The notes: generated by a model from the letters alone, not told the origin. A stretch of 43,264 bases of DNA from Acidobacteriota bacterium (GCA_021790995.1 JAJYFA010000015.1:1-43264); one strand, 5' to 3'. Shown: positions 32,589-41,644, counted from the first letter of the stretch. Numbers and translations are program-made.

Positions 32589-32613
32589 GGAAGCCCAACG
32601 TTGCCGGGCTTCC
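32589..32613 (-). other. Stem-loop in the trbB leader
   Basis: GGAAGCCC (32589-32596) pairs with GGGCTTCC (32606-32613). It lies between the ssb terminator and the trbB start. It may mark the 5' leader of a separate trbB transcript or limit read-through. Confidence 0.45.
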
Positions 32614-32623
32614 ACGATGAAAA

Positions 32624-32648
32624 GGACATCCCCTAAAGGGGGATGTCC
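32624..32648 (-). terminator. Intrinsic terminator overlapping the ssb stop codon
   Basis: On the minus strand GGACATCCCC pairs perfectly with GGGGATGTCC around a 5-nt loop that contains the ssb TAG stop, and TTTT follows. This is a textbook 10-bp intrinsic terminator for the leftward transcript. The stem includes the codons of the conserved SSB tail (DIP), so coding and termination share the bases. Confidence 0.75.
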
Positions 32649-33046
32649 TCGGCCTCCGGCTCTGCGGCATCGGATACGTCGTCCGCTGCGGCCTTCTCAG
32701 CGCGGTCGAGCTTCAGGATGGAGCTGACCCGGATCTCCCAAACGCGCTGCTTCGCTTCGACCTTTTTGCTCTTGCCGGTCGCCTTCTTGGGCGTGTACTC
32801 CCGGCTGCGTAGCTCACCTTCCACCTGAACGTGCGTGCCTTTGGTGAGCGTCCCGGCGAACTTCGAGAGGCCGCCGAAGACCACGCAACGGTGCCATTCG
32901 GTATGCGAGACGTATTCGCCGCTCTGCTTGTCCTTATAGGAGGACTTGGTAGCGACCGAGAACGTGGTAAAGCTGCGGTCGTTGGAGGTGTGAACTTCCG
33001 CGTCGTTGCCGAGAAAGCCGATGAGGTTGACTTTGTTCTGATACAT
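32633..33046 (-). CDS. ssb: Single-stranded DNA-binding protein
   Basis: A 137-residue SSB. The OB-fold part (about 1-105) has MYQNKVNLIGFLGNDAEV, FSVATKSSYKD and HTEWHRCVVFGGLSKFA. The acidic tail ends in EAEDIPL, near the usual DIPF tip that recruits partner proteins. ATG 33046 follows CGGAGA. An SSB on a conjugative element coats incoming strand DNA and dampens the SOS response. It sits inside the T4SS block, between trbF and trbB, and has its own terminator. Confidence 0.95.
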   Translation of the reverse strand: MYQNKVNLIGFLGNDAEVHTSNDRSFTTFSVATKSSYKDKQSGEYVSHTEWHRCVVFGGLSKFAGTLTKGTHVQVEGELRSREYTPKKATGKSKKVEAKQRVWEIRVSSILKLDRAEKAAADDVSDAAEPEAEDIPL

Positions 33047-33511
33047 GATCGTGTCTCCGTTTGTTGAATTTCCCGAACTTGATCGGGTCACGAAAAAAGC
33101 GAGTGGGCCATGCTCCCTAGTGCCGAAGCTCTGCATTTGCGGAAGGTTCGGAAAATCTTTTTGCGTTCGTTGCACAAAAGTTTTCTGAAAGCCGTAAAAG
33201 CAGAAGAGCGAGCTGCCGACGGGCGCATGAAAAGCCCCGAAGCCGTGACCGAGCATAGGCGGGATACAAAACGGAAGACACATGCCGGAGCAAAGTTCTC
33301 ATCTGCATCCCGGCTGCCGAAGTTCACTCCTATCGCAGCGGTGTTCGGGCTACCAAAGACTCCTTTAGCAGAGCGCAGTCCGCCATTCCCGTTGCGTTGC
33401 GGCAGCCTCCTGTTCGCCTGCCTCACCATGCACAAGAGAGGAAGGGATACAGCAGCCGGGCTGGTAGCAAGAGCAGGCATAGCGAAGCCTTTGGGAATCC
33501 GGGGCCACCCT
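33047..33511 (-). other. 465-bp gap between trbF and ssb
   Basis: No convincing gene is visible. The open frame at 33088-33480 (minus) has a poor ribosome site and a composition of R, S, A and C that looks like read-through of non-coding DNA. A weak CCGAA/TTCGG stem lies near 33122-33155, and GAGCATGGCCCACTC then GCTTTTTTCG (minus strand, near 33080-33115) resembles a poor terminator. The stretch probably carries the ssb promoter and leader. Confidence 0.5.
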
Positions 33512-34195
33512 CTAGTCGAACCCCTGATCCGCGCGGAAGCGCACGATGGTCAAGCCGAGAGGATTCACAGCCAGCTCGTTGTTCTTCACCACCTCGCGGA
33601 AGGCATAGGTAACGCTGGCGGTCCATCGCTCCCGCTTGAGTTCCGTGTGGTCGGATGGGTTGGCATAGACCTTTTCAAACTCGATGCGGGCTGAATACGG
33701 CGACTGTCGAAGGTCGTCAAGGATGACGTTCTTCACCTCCACATCGACATACGGAAGGCTACTGTCGTTGCGGTAATTCAGGATGAGGTTGTCTTTCCGT
33801 TCCTGCTCGATGACGGCCCGTTGTACATCGCTATTGAGGAAATACAGCGCGTTGGTCTGGTCGCGCTCGATGGTGAAGCGATTGCGGCTGAAGTACAGCT
33901 CCGTCCAGCGGGTGAGGTAATACTTGTTCTCGGCTTCCTGCGGACGATACTGGAAGTTGCGATAGTCAATCGCCTCGGACTCACCTACGTCCTTGATGCG
34001 GATAAAAAGGGGGTGCATGTGCGCCAGTGCTCGCTGGCTCTGCCATGCAATCGCGGCGAGCGCAATACATGCCACAGACAAGGCCAGAATCGTGACCTTC
34101 AAATAGGTATTCATCACCAGCGGGTCGCCGTACTGTTCGAGATACCGTTCTGCGGCGCGGGTGATTTCGGGAACGGGTTTTGTCTGTACGCTCAT
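33512..34195 (-). CDS. trbF: VirB8/TrbF-type T4SS component
   Basis: A 227-residue bitopic inner membrane protein. A short cytoplasmic N-terminus precedes the membrane segment YLKVTILALSVACIALAAIA (about 31-50), then a periplasmic NTF2-like domain (YRPQEAENKYYLTRWTELY, ARIEFEKVYANP, WTASVTYAFREVV). It links the core complex to the inner membrane platform. ATG 34195 follows CAGGAGGCACA. It is the last gene of the trbC-to-trbF run. Confidence 0.93.
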   Translation of the reverse strand: MSVQTKPVPEITRAAERYLEQYGDPLVMNTYLKVTILALSVACIALAAIAWQSQRALAHMHPLFIRIKDVGESEAIDYRNFQYRPQEAENKYYLTRWTELYFSRNRFTIERDQTNALYFLNSDVQRAVIEQERKDNLILNYRNDSSLPYVDVEVKNVILDDLRQSPYSARIEFEKVYANPSDHTELKRERWTASVTYAFREVVKNNELAVNPLGLTIVRFRADQGFD

Positions 34196-34209
34196 TGTGC
34201 CTCCTGCAA

Positions 34210-35070
34210 CTATGCCGCCAGTGTGCGAACCGCCATCGCTAGTACACCCAGACCGCCGCCACCACCACCGCCGCTGCCGAATAAGCTATGGGTCATGGTC
34301 GGAATCTTGAAGAGGATGTAAATGCTCACCAGCACCAGCAGCACAAGCAGCGGCAAGGTCTGAACGATGGTGGCCGGGTCGGAAAGGCTCTGGCCGAGGG
34401 AGACGTAGTAGTTGGTCAGAACATGCGACAGAACACTCATGGAAGCGGCGGCGACCACCTTGTAAAACGAAAATCCGAGATATGCCTTGAGCCAGCCCCA
34501 AAACAGCCAGTCGAGCTTGTCGAAGACAAGAAACGGAATGAATAACGGCCCCAGGAGGCCGATGATCGTGGAGGCAATCGCGCCGTAGGCGAGGATTGCA
34601 GAGACAACGGCTGCGAAGACAGCCAATAAAAACTGCACGACGAAATACACAAGCGCGTAATAGGGCGACATCATGGTGGAGAGCAGTGATGGCCCGGTCT
34701 TGGACGATGCCGCATGAATCTGATTCAGCATCGAAGTCGAGCCATCCGCTCCAATCACGTTCACAAGGTTGGTCGTGCCTCCATCAATGAAGCCTTTGAG
34801 GGAGAAGCCAAGTCCGGGGATGGAACTGTCGTAGTAGTTCACCATCGCGTATGCGAAGGTGAGCAACATGAAAAGGTTGAGAAACCTTGCCATGCTGAAG
34901 CCCGGCCCGCCGTGGGCGGAGGCAAGGGACTCCTGTACGCCAAACCACACAAGCATGATGGTTGCCAGCGCCAGGACGATGTGCGTACCCATCGCGGTAA
35001 CGGAAGGCGCTGCCGTCGCTGCAAGCGACTGGCAAGCCTGCGAGATATAGTCGAAGAGTCCCGTGCCCAT
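34210..35070 (-). CDS. trbL: VirB6/TrbL-type T4SS membrane protein
   Basis: A 286-residue polytopic protein with about six membrane segments (for example IVLALATIMLVWFGVQ, YFVVQFLLAVFAAVVSAIL, TLPLLVLLVLVSIYILF) and a glycine-run tail (SGGGGGGGLG). It forms part of the inner membrane channel. It is shorter than many TrbL proteins (400-500 residues) but complete in frame. It begins 20 bp after trbJ. Confidence 0.88.
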   Translation of the reverse strand: MGTGLFDYISQACQSLAATAAPSVTAMGTHIVLALATIMLVWFGVQESLASAHGGPGFSMARFLNLFMLLTFAYAMVNYYDSSIPGLGFSLKGFIDGGTTNLVNVIGADGSTSMLNQIHAASSKTGPSLLSTMMSPYYALVYFVVQFLLAVFAAVVSAILAYGAIASTIIGLLGPLFIPFLVFDKLDWLFWGWLKAYLGFSFYKVVAAASMSVLSHVLTNYYVSLGQSLSDPATIVQTLPLLVLLVLVSIYILFKIPTMTHSLFGSGGGGGGGLGVLAMAVRTLAA

Positions 35071-35090
35071 GTCTGTGCCCTCTGGCTTTC

Positions 35091-35978
35091 TCAGTACGAC
35101 TGCGTGAGAAGGTTCGCCGCGCCGCTGCTGGTGGTGGTGATGTTGGCGTTGTAATAGCTTTCATATCCGGCTGAATCGCGGAATGCCGATTTCATCGCGT
35201 CCTGCTGCTGCTTCTGCATGACCATCTGCTGCAACGCGGCATTTGCGTTGATCTGGTTCGCGTCCTGCATGGTGCGGAGTTGCAGTAAGAGGGCGCGATT
35301 GATTCGTTGTAGGACGGCCATTTCCGATTGCTGCGAGGTGTCGGTGGAGTTTGTCGCGTTCTCAAGCGCGGTAATGTCGGCCTGCCGCGCTGCCTGATTC
35401 GCCTTGATGGTGCCGATGGTCTGGAGTTCGGTTGCAGCAACCGAATCTCCGAGGTCCACCGTCGCGCCCTGCGCTGCCACCTGCTGCTGCCCGGCATAGG
35501 TCGCAATGCTTGTCGTGGGAATCGTCGCGGTGAGCGGCGGGAGACTGGCAAGCTGAATCGAAGACGCCGCGGCTGTGCCAGTATTCGAGGCATTGACCCA
35601 TGAAGTGCCGGAACCGTTGCCATAGTGATTGGCAAGCTGTTGCGTCATCATCAGGTCTGCCTGTGGAGAGAGAAAGCGCCCATAAAGCATCTGCGGCGCA
35701 ACCATCATCTCGTGATAGAGGTTGTACTGCTGGACGATCTGGTTGTAGGTTTGCAAGGCAGTGGACGCGATTTTCACGGTGTTGGTGAAAATCTGCTGGC
35801 CGTTCTCGATCTGCTGCATCTGGTTGCTGATGGACTGTTCTTCATGTGAGATTTGGGTGATGGCATGGGCAGATTGGGTGGGGTCGTAGACGATGCCGGA
35901 GCCGAACTGCGCCTGCGCTGCTGGCCCAAGCAACACAGCGAGTCCAGTGGCAAATGCAAGAGGGATGAGCTGCTTCAT
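35091..35978 (-). CDS. trbJ: VirB5/TrbJ-type T4SS protein
   Basis: A 295-residue exported protein; ATG 35978 follows AAAGGACACC. The signal peptide ends AAQA before QFG. The mature part is helical (QQIENGQQIFTNTVKIAS, TYNQIVQQYNLYHEM), with Q-rich coiled segments near the C-terminus. VirB5/TrbJ proteins act at the pilus tip or in mating-pair contact. It lies 26 bp after the lipoprotein gene. Confidence 0.88.
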   Translation of the reverse strand: MKQLIPLAFATGLAVLLGPAAQAQFGSGIVYDPTQSAHAITQISHEEQSISNQMQQIENGQQIFTNTVKIASTALQTYNQIVQQYNLYHEMMVAPQMLYGRFLSPQADLMMTQQLANHYGNGSGTSWVNASNTGTAAASSIQLASLPPLTATIPTTSIATYAGQQQVAAQGATVDLGDSVAATELQTIGTIKANQAARQADITALENATNSTDTSQQSEMAVLQRINRALLLQLRTMQDANQINANAALQQMVMQKQQQDAMKSAFRDSAGYESYYNANITTTSSGAANLLTQSY

Positions 35979-36004
35979 AGTGGTGTCCTTTCGGTTGCGG
36001 TGTT

Positions 36005-36298
36005 CTATTGCTGCGCGGCAAGAATCTGCCGCTGAATGTCTGCAAGATGGTCGGCCTGCGGTTTGCAACGCGCCTCCTGCGCTTTCTTCTTTGCGTCAAG
36101 AGCCGCCATCTGCTCTGCGGTCAGCTTTTCGCCGGTCAGCATCCGTGCGGCCCCGGAGGTGTTGTCGTCAGGGCAGGCATTGGTGTAGGCCGTATACGCG
36201 GCGTTGTACTGTTCCTGTAGCTGTTGCAGCTTGTGGGCTTTGCTCTCGCAGCCTGCGAGAGCAAGGATGGGCAAGAGAACGAGAACGGCAGGGCGCAT
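36005..36298 (-). CDS. Small T4SS lipoprotein (TrbK/VirB7-like position)
   Basis: A 97-residue lipoprotein; ATG 36298 has an ideal AAGGAGGTTTCC site. The lipobox is LAGC at about residue 17, followed by a helical stretch (KLQQLQEQYNAAYTAYTNAC) and two further cysteines (NACPDD, EARCKPQ) that may form a disulfide. Location within the trb block suggests a VirB7-like outer membrane core part or a TrbK-like exclusion lipoprotein; sequence alone does not decide. Confidence 0.75.
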   Translation of the reverse strand: MRPAVLVLLPILALAGCESKAHKLQQLQEQYNAAYTAYTNACPDDNTSGAARMLTGEKLTAEQMAALDAKKKAQEARCKPQADHLADIQRQILAAQQ

Positions 36299-36308
36299 GG
36301 AAACCTCC

Positions 36309-37640
36309 TTAGTACGTCTGCGGAATGGTGTGGTTGGAATACGCAGGCAGCAACATATCCTGCGTGAAGTAAATCTTGACCCTATGCCCCTCCCGAATCG
36401 TGATGGTCGGGGGTATCTGCATAAAGCGGTCAAGGATGCTGGTGGCCGACTGCGAGATGCTGGCGGATGATCCGGTGACAAATGCCTGGGAGCCGCTGGT
36501 GCTGATCGTGCCGCCACCTTCCTCGATCTCTCCGGCCCCGGCAATAACACCCAGGGCAATCGAAGTCCCGAAGATTTGCAGGTAATGGTTGTTGACCTTA
36601 TCTTTCAGACCTTGCTCTCCGATCTGGTCGAGACCGTGGAATTGGTCAAGGTCCACGCTGTAGCCGTCCGGCATGATGAGGCGGTGAAAGACCACGGTCA
36701 TGCGACGCTGCTGGCCGAAGCCCGCCGCGCCGATCTTCTTGGCCTCCCCAAGCACTACCGTCCCATCAGGGATAAGGACGTGCTGACGGTCGTGGGAGTA
36801 GAGAGGATTCGACACGAGCACCTTGACCGGCCCTGCGGCATCACCGTCCAGACGATTCATCAATATGGCGTCCAGTACCGTGCCCTCGTATAAGAGGTAA
36901 GGCTGGCCGGTCGCAGAGTCGATATTGGCCTCTACAGGACGCTTGTAACCTTCGCTGGTTTCCGGTTGCTCTCCTGCCGGACGCGGCGGGATAAGACTGC
37001 TGCTTTCCGGTTTCTGCTGGCTGGCGGATGTGCTTGCACTGGCAGCTTGTGCCGGAGACTGCATCGGCTGCGGCTGGTCGGCTCCACGAACATACACAAG
37101 ATTGGAGGCGAAGCGCGACTCATCGGCGCGTTCGCGCTCCTTCGCGGCAATCTGCTGCGCCTGCTGTTGTTCGGGCGTAAGCTGCGGCTGCGCGTTGCTC
37201 GGCTGACCATAGCCGGACTGAGCCGGTGTGCAGGGCTGGCCTGGTACACACTGGCCGGTCGGCGTGAGCGAACCGATAGCGGCCTGTTGCGCGGGTGTCG
37301 CAGAGGCAAGCGCGGGATCTCCTTGAGCGGCGGCAATAGCCGCTTGCTGCTGCTCCTTCAGGCGCTCGGCCTGAAGCTGGTTCTTCAAGTCCTGCACATT
37401 GTTGTCGGTGTTGTCTTGAATCATCGGCTGCGGCGGCTGGCCTTTGCCAGCGGTCTGCTGTCCCGGCGTCTTCTTGCCGGAGGAACTGAAGACCGCCGCC
37501 ACAATCACCAGCAAGGCCGCGCCGAGATATACAAAGGTCTTGAGGTTCTTTTGCAGTACACCCTTCGGCTGGACGCTCGTATGCCGCAACTCCGGCTCGG
37601 TCTGTGGCTGTGTTGGTGGAATGACATTGTTCTCGGCCAT
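36309..37640 (-). CDS. trbI: VirB10/TrbI-type T4SS core protein
   Basis: A 443-residue protein spanning the envelope. A proline-rich N-terminus, one membrane helix (TFVYLGAALLVIVAAVFSS, about 34-52), a long P/Q-rich periplasmic linker and the C-terminal TrbI domain (GTVLDAILMNRLDGDAAGPV, VLIPDGTVVLGEAKKIG, YSVDLDQFHGLDQIGEQGL) are all present. It connects inner and outer membrane complexes and gates the channel. It starts 5 bp after trbG. Confidence 0.95.
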   Translation of the reverse strand: MAENNVIPPTQPQTEPELRHTSVQPKGVLQKNLKTFVYLGAALLVIVAAVFSSSGKKTPGQQTAGKGQPPQPMIQDNTDNNVQDLKNQLQAERLKEQQQAAIAAAQGDPALASATPAQQAAIGSLTPTGQCVPGQPCTPAQSGYGQPSNAQPQLTPEQQQAQQIAAKERERADESRFASNLVYVRGADQPQPMQSPAQAASASTSASQQKPESSSLIPPRPAGEQPETSEGYKRPVEANIDSATGQPYLLYEGTVLDAILMNRLDGDAAGPVKVLVSNPLYSHDRQHVLIPDGTVVLGEAKKIGAAGFGQQRRMTVVFHRLIMPDGYSVDLDQFHGLDQIGEQGLKDKVNNHYLQIFGTSIALGVIAGAGEIEEGGGTISTSGSQAFVTGSSASISQSATSILDRFMQIPPTITIREGHRVKIYFTQDMLLPAYSNHTIPQTY

Positions 37641-37645
37641 GACGC

Positions 37646-38413
37646 TTACCCCTTCCGCGTGAAATCCATCCGCTTCTTGCCAAGCTCGACGTACCCGTTA
37701 TCCATCACCTTCGGGATGATGTAGGTGTTGTCGCGCAGCTCGTAGTTCACAAGGTTGGGCTTGCCGTCCCGCATCTCGTACACGCTGAACTTCTCCGGCG
37801 CATTGGTCTTGATGTAGGTGAACTTGTCATCGTGGTAAATGGACTGAATATCGAAGGGCGCTTCATTGGCGCGGAACGTGTAATCGAATTTCAACTGGAG
37901 AGGATAGGCGCTCTTGTACTCGTCCACGGCCTGCGAGATATGCGATTGCACAGCGGCGAGCTGCTGTTGCGATTGCGCCAGTTGCGCGGCAGGCACGAAC
38001 TGCGGCGGGCCGCTGGCGGCAACAATCGCGGAGCGGTCGGCAGGCTCCACGATCACCTTGAGGTCGGGAGCATCCGAAGACGCCGAAATGTCCTGAAGGG
38101 TGAAGCTGTAGATATTGCCTTTGTCGGTGATGAGGTCTAAGTTCGATGCGATTCCAGCTTTTGCCGGATGCACAAAGCAGAAGTTGCCGACTACATCGAC
38201 GATCCAAAAATCCTTGTCGCCGCTCGTTGCGGCTATGATCTTTTCCGTTGAGGGAACTTCGATAAGCGTGGTGTACTTCACCTTCGCCCGAATGGGCACA
38301 ATGTCCTGCGAGTGGTATTGGACGGTGCGGGCGGACGCATCTTGCGCGGAAGCCACAGCGGACGAAAGGCCAAGAGCAAGCCAGGCGAGAGTGATGGGGA
38401 CACGGTTCTTCAT
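37646..38413 (-). CDS. trbG: VirB9/TrbG-type T4SS core protein
   Basis: A 255-residue exported protein; ATG 38413 follows CAAGGAG and overlaps the trbE stop by four bases. The signal peptide ends ASA before QDA. The N-terminal domain (YHSQDIVPIRAKVKYTTLIE, DKDFWIVDVVGNFCFVHPAK) and the C-terminal beta domain (FKY-like FDYTF, FDIQSIYHDDKFTYIK, YIIPKVMDNGYVELGKK) match the VirB9/CagX family. It forms the outer membrane ring with TrbI. Confidence 0.94.
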   Translation of the reverse strand: MKNRVPITLAWLALGLSSAVASAQDASARTVQYHSQDIVPIRAKVKYTTLIEVPSTEKIIAATSGDKDFWIVDVVGNFCFVHPAKAGIASNLDLITDKGNIYSFTLQDISASSDAPDLKVIVEPADRSAIVAASGPPQFVPAAQLAQSQQQLAAVQSHISQAVDEYKSAYPLQLKFDYTFRANEAPFDIQSIYHDDKFTYIKTNAPEKFSVYEMRDGKPNLVNYELRDNTYIIPKVMDNGYVELGKKRMDFTRKG

Positions 38414-40908
38414 TGGGAGACTCCTTGTTTGGGGTTGGTGACGGTGAGCGAGCGGGGTTTGAAGGGATGATCCTGAGCGAGATGGCGCAGCCCCTCGGCT
38501 ACGCCGTACCGCTCGAAGTATTCGCGTTTCTTGAGGTTGTCGCGGGTGTTGTTGGTCGCCATCCAATGCGAGATGGAATCGACGTTGAGCTGAACCTTTT
38601 TGGAAGATTGCGCCTTGCGTATGAGCATCTGGCCGGGCGGTACAAGCCCGGCAATTAAGTCGAGTTCGGTATCGTTCAGGCGAAAGGCTTCCCGGTACTG
38701 CTCCCGGTTCATATCGGGATTGGCGAGAAAGATTTTTGTGGGGAAACCTTCCGAAACAAACTCAACCATGCCCTCGTGCATTAGCTCCTGCAACGAAAGC
38801 ATCGCCAGAATCATTGCGCCGTTGTGTTTCCGCCACATCTTTTGCGCTTGAAAAACATAGTTGCGGATAGTGGGGTTGGCAATGAATCCCCGCGCTTCGT
38901 CTATCAGGAACATCTTGAAGGTGGCGAGATTCTTAGGGACAGTGATTTCGTTGGAGGTCCGGTGCAGCACATAGAACAGCAGCGGGTCCAGCACCTCCGG
39001 GGAGTCATCCCATCCACGGAAGTTGAATGTCTGAAACATGCTGAAAGAAAGCGTGTCGGCGGCATTGTCGAAGAGGTAGCCGTATTGTCCGGCCCGCGTC
39101 CAGCGATGGAGGCGTTCTTTCAACTCGCCTACGATGTTGGCGAAATTGGTCAATGTCCGCTGGTCGGCGTCCAGCACATACATGCGCTCGATGCCGTCCC
39201 ACAGTTTGCGTTCCTCTTTGAAATCCATTCGATAACGCTGATCGTTGCCCTCGATGAGCACGCGAAAGAACGCGAAAAGGAATTGCAGGTTGTCTTTCGT
39301 CGGCGGCAGTGAGAAGGGATTGATAGTGAAATCCCGCGACTCCTGGCCGACGTTCAGATAGCTTCCGCCGAAGATGCTGGTGAGCGATTGGAAGCTCCCG
39401 CCAATGTCGAAAATCACCGTGAACGGCGCATATTTCTGCGCGTTCTGGAGGATGAAATTACATAGAAAACTTTTGCCTGATCCAGTGATGCCCATGATGA
39501 AGGTGTGGGCGACCTCTCCGTTGTGCAGGTTCAAAAAGTACGGCGTGCTGTTGTCCGTTTCGAGTACGGCAAGGTACTCAGCGCCGAGATGGGCGTTGCG
39601 CGTTTCGCCCGGCAGGATGGTAAAGAGAAACGAAAGGTCGGCATAGTTCGTATTCAGCAGGTACAGCCTGCGGAGATTGGTGGCATAGCCGCCCGGCACG
39701 GTAGCAAAGTAAGCATTGAGCTGGTTGTACGTCTCGACGTAGAGATTGCCGTCCGCATTGGTAAAGACACTGGCGAACTCCCCGATGAGTTGGTCTGTCT
39801 CTGCCTTCGCGGGCGCATACACCACAATCGTCAAAGAGAAGTCGCCCAACGATTGCCCGTCACCCAGGGCACGGAGGCAATCACCAAGATTCTCGATGTC
39901 AGCCTGCTTCGATTCATCTACCAGCACATCGCGGGGATTGGTCTTTGTCGCATCGTTGCCCATCTGCGAGATAAAGCCGGTCTTCGACATATTGAAGTGG
40001 CGACGGCGCTTGTTCACTTCCTTCCGTGCCTTGTCGGTGGCGAGCGGCGTCCATTCCGTGATGACATAGAAGTTCGCTGGAATCTTCAGCAGTGAGTCCA
40101 AGACCAGAGGCTTAGTCTCGGTAATAGCCTCTTTCATCGTGAGGACGCGGACGACATGATCGCCCACACGCAGATGATCGCGTTCGGCCTCGATGTTGGA
40201 ATTGACTACCTGATAGTCAAGGAACTGCGTGGACTGCGGCTTGCCCGCGATGCGCCACTCGTCGTAGTTGAGCAAGCGGCGAAAGAAGCGAAACTGCTCC
40301 TGCTGGCCCAACACTTCAATCTGCATGAAATCGGCAAGCTGGCGGATAAATGCCTGTACCTTCTGCTCCAGCCGCGCAAGCTCGTTCTCGATCTGCGAAC
40401 GCAGCAGAACCTTCATGCTGTCGTTGGTGAACTGTGTGCGAAGCTCGCCCATCGCCCCGGCAGGATCGCGGAAGAGTTGAGCAAAGGCAGCGCCGACGCC
40501 ACTCTTCGAGCGCGGGCCTTCGAGCATGATGGCGTAGAAGATTTCGACCTGATAGAGATGGTCGCGCTTGGCCTCGAAAAACTGCCGCCGCTGCTCGATG
40601 GCTGCCTCTACAACCGGGTCGTCGTAGTGGGCAAACGGAATCTCAGGCCGGTTCGACTTGAAAAGATACTGGTAGACGTGGAAGCCGGAGCCGAAGGCTT
40701 TGAGCGCAGCTTCCAGCCGCTTGACCGCGTATTCCTGTTGCGCGTGGTCAAGGCTCTCGTAGTCCACGCCGGGAACGCTCAGAACCATGCCTACATCGCC
40801 GCTCTTAGTGAGGAAGGCAGTTTCATTCCAGAAGCCATACAGGTTGATGTGGTCATTCAGCGCCGCCGCTTCTTTCCAGGGCTTGATGACTTTATCCAGT
40901 CGCAGCAT
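38410..40908 (-). CDS. trbE: VirB4/TrbE-type T4SS ATPase
   Basis: An 832-residue ATPase. The N-terminal CagE/TrbE domain covers about 1-400 (ALNDHINLYGFWNETAFLT, FVITEWTPL-like YVITEWTPL). The C-terminal ATPase has Walker A MGITGSGKSFLC (about residue 477) and the Walker B MFLIDEARGFI. It drives pilus assembly and substrate transport. ATG 40908 overlaps the trbD stop by one base (TGATG); the open frame to 41019 is trbD sequence in another phase. It is intact. Confidence 0.95.
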   Translation of the reverse strand: MLRLDKVIKPWKEAAALNDHINLYGFWNETAFLTKSGDVGMVLSVPGVDYESLDHAQQEYAVKRLEAALKAFGSGFHVYQYLFKSNRPEIPFAHYDDPVVEAAIEQRRQFFEAKRDHLYQVEIFYAIMLEGPRSKSGVGAAFAQLFRDPAGAMGELRTQFTNDSMKVLLRSQIENELARLEQKVQAFIRQLADFMQIEVLGQQEQFRFFRRLLNYDEWRIAGKPQSTQFLDYQVVNSNIEAERDHLRVGDHVVRVLTMKEAITETKPLVLDSLLKIPANFYVITEWTPLATDKARKEVNKRRRHFNMSKTGFISQMGNDATKTNPRDVLVDESKQADIENLGDCLRALGDGQSLGDFSLTIVVYAPAKAETDQLIGEFASVFTNADGNLYVETYNQLNAYFATVPGGYATNLRRLYLLNTNYADLSFLFTILPGETRNAHLGAEYLAVLETDNSTPYFLNLHNGEVAHTFIMGITGSGKSFLCNFILQNAQKYAPFTVIFDIGGSFQSLTSIFGGSYLNVGQESRDFTINPFSLPPTKDNLQFLFAFFRVLIEGNDQRYRMDFKEERKLWDGIERMYVLDADQRTLTNFANIVGELKERLHRWTRAGQYGYLFDNAADTLSFSMFQTFNFRGWDDSPEVLDPLLFYVLHRTSNEITVPKNLATFKMFLIDEARGFIANPTIRNYVFQAQKMWRKHNGAMILAMLSLQELMHEGMVEFVSEGFPTKIFLANPDMNREQYREAFRLNDTELDLIAGLVPPGQMLIRKAQSSKKVQLNVDSISHWMATNNTRDNLKKREYFERYGVAEGLRHLAQDHPFKPRSLTVTNPKQGVSQ

Positions 40909-41204
40909 CAGCGCACCTCCACGCGGGGAACCTGTTGCTTGGCCGCGTCGTAGCGCAGCTTGTACTTCTCCGACTTGGCGAGGATGCGAAGAAAAGCCGG
41001 GTCGCTGCTCGTCACCCAATGGCCGAAAGCGAAGCCGCCGATGAAGACGGCGATACCGGCTAGGATGGAATTGAAGATGTTGAACGCGCCGACCGCGCCG
41101 ACACAGACGAAATAAAACAGGGTGCGCTCGACGCCGAGATAGGTAAGGGGCTTATGCAGGCTCTTGAAAACACGATTGCTGCGGGTTGTGGGTTGTTCTG
41201 CCAT
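40908..41204 (-). CDS. trbD: VirB3/TrbD-type T4SS protein
   Basis: A 98-residue inner membrane protein with two adjacent hydrophobic segments (TLFYFVCVGAVGAFNIF, ILAGIAVFIGGFAFGHW) and a start typical of VirB3/TrbD (FKSLHKPLTYLGVER). The C-terminal cytoplasmic tail (PAFLRILAKSEKYKLRYDA) contacts TrbE in related systems. It lies 48 bp after the pilin gene. Confidence 0.92.
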   Translation of the reverse strand: MAEQPTTRSNRVFKSLHKPLTYLGVERTLFYFVCVGAVGAFNIFNSILAGIAVFIGGFAFGHWVTSSDPAFLRILAKSEKYKLRYDAAKQQVPRVEVR

Positions 41205-41252
41205 AAGCCCCTCGCTGTGCTGAGTGGGTTGGTGGGAGTGGAGAGAAGCGCC

Positions 41253-41579
41253 TTAGACGCCCCATAGCCAGGTAAGGACGTTGACCGCCATCACAGCGAT
41301 GCCCGTACCGGCTGCGACTCCGGCCAGGGCTTTCTTGGCTCCGGGTTCTCCGTGGGCAAAGCCGTAGCCGCCGATCACAATGGCGACAAGGCTTGCGACC
41401 TTTGCAATCGTTCCGGTGAACAACGTCTGAATGGCGGTAAAGCCGGTATCAAAGGGAGAGCCGCTGGATTGGGCGTGCGCAGCCAGCGGCAGTAGCAGAA
41501 TGGTGAACGCGAAAAGGCCCGCAACACGAGGTCGAAGAATCAACCTGTTCCTGCGGGCCGGACGACGAGCCTTGAGCAT
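41253..41579 (-). CDS. trbC: VirB2/TrbC-type pilin
   Basis: A 108-residue prepilin. A basic N-terminus and a signal peptide (FTILLLPLAAHA, then QSS) precede two hydrophobic helices (TIAKVASLVAIVIGGYGFA, AAGTGIAVMAVNVLTWLWG), the classic VirB2 pattern. It would be processed to the conjugative pilus subunit. ATG 41579 has a perfect GGAGGTGCAAT site. It is the first gene of the transfer operon and follows the 43-bp motif. Confidence 0.92.
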   Translation of the reverse strand: MLKARRPARRNRLILRPRVAGLFAFTILLLPLAAHAQSSGSPFDTGFTAIQTLFTGTIAKVASLVAIVIGGYGFAHGEPGAKKALAGVAAGTGIAVMAVNVLTWLWGV

Positions 41580-41644
41580 ATTGCACCTCCGCTGACTCAG
41601 GTGTTGTCAGCATGGGCGCAAACGTAAGGTGTATCAGTACATAA

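Noticed and set aside
33088-33480. Minus-strand open frame of 130 codons between trbF and ssb
   Set aside because: Weak ribosome site, no recognisable domain, and composition like read-through of non-coding DNA.
33110-33694. Plus-strand open frame overlapping trbF
   Set aside because: It overlaps the well-supported trbF on the other strand and lacks any family feature.
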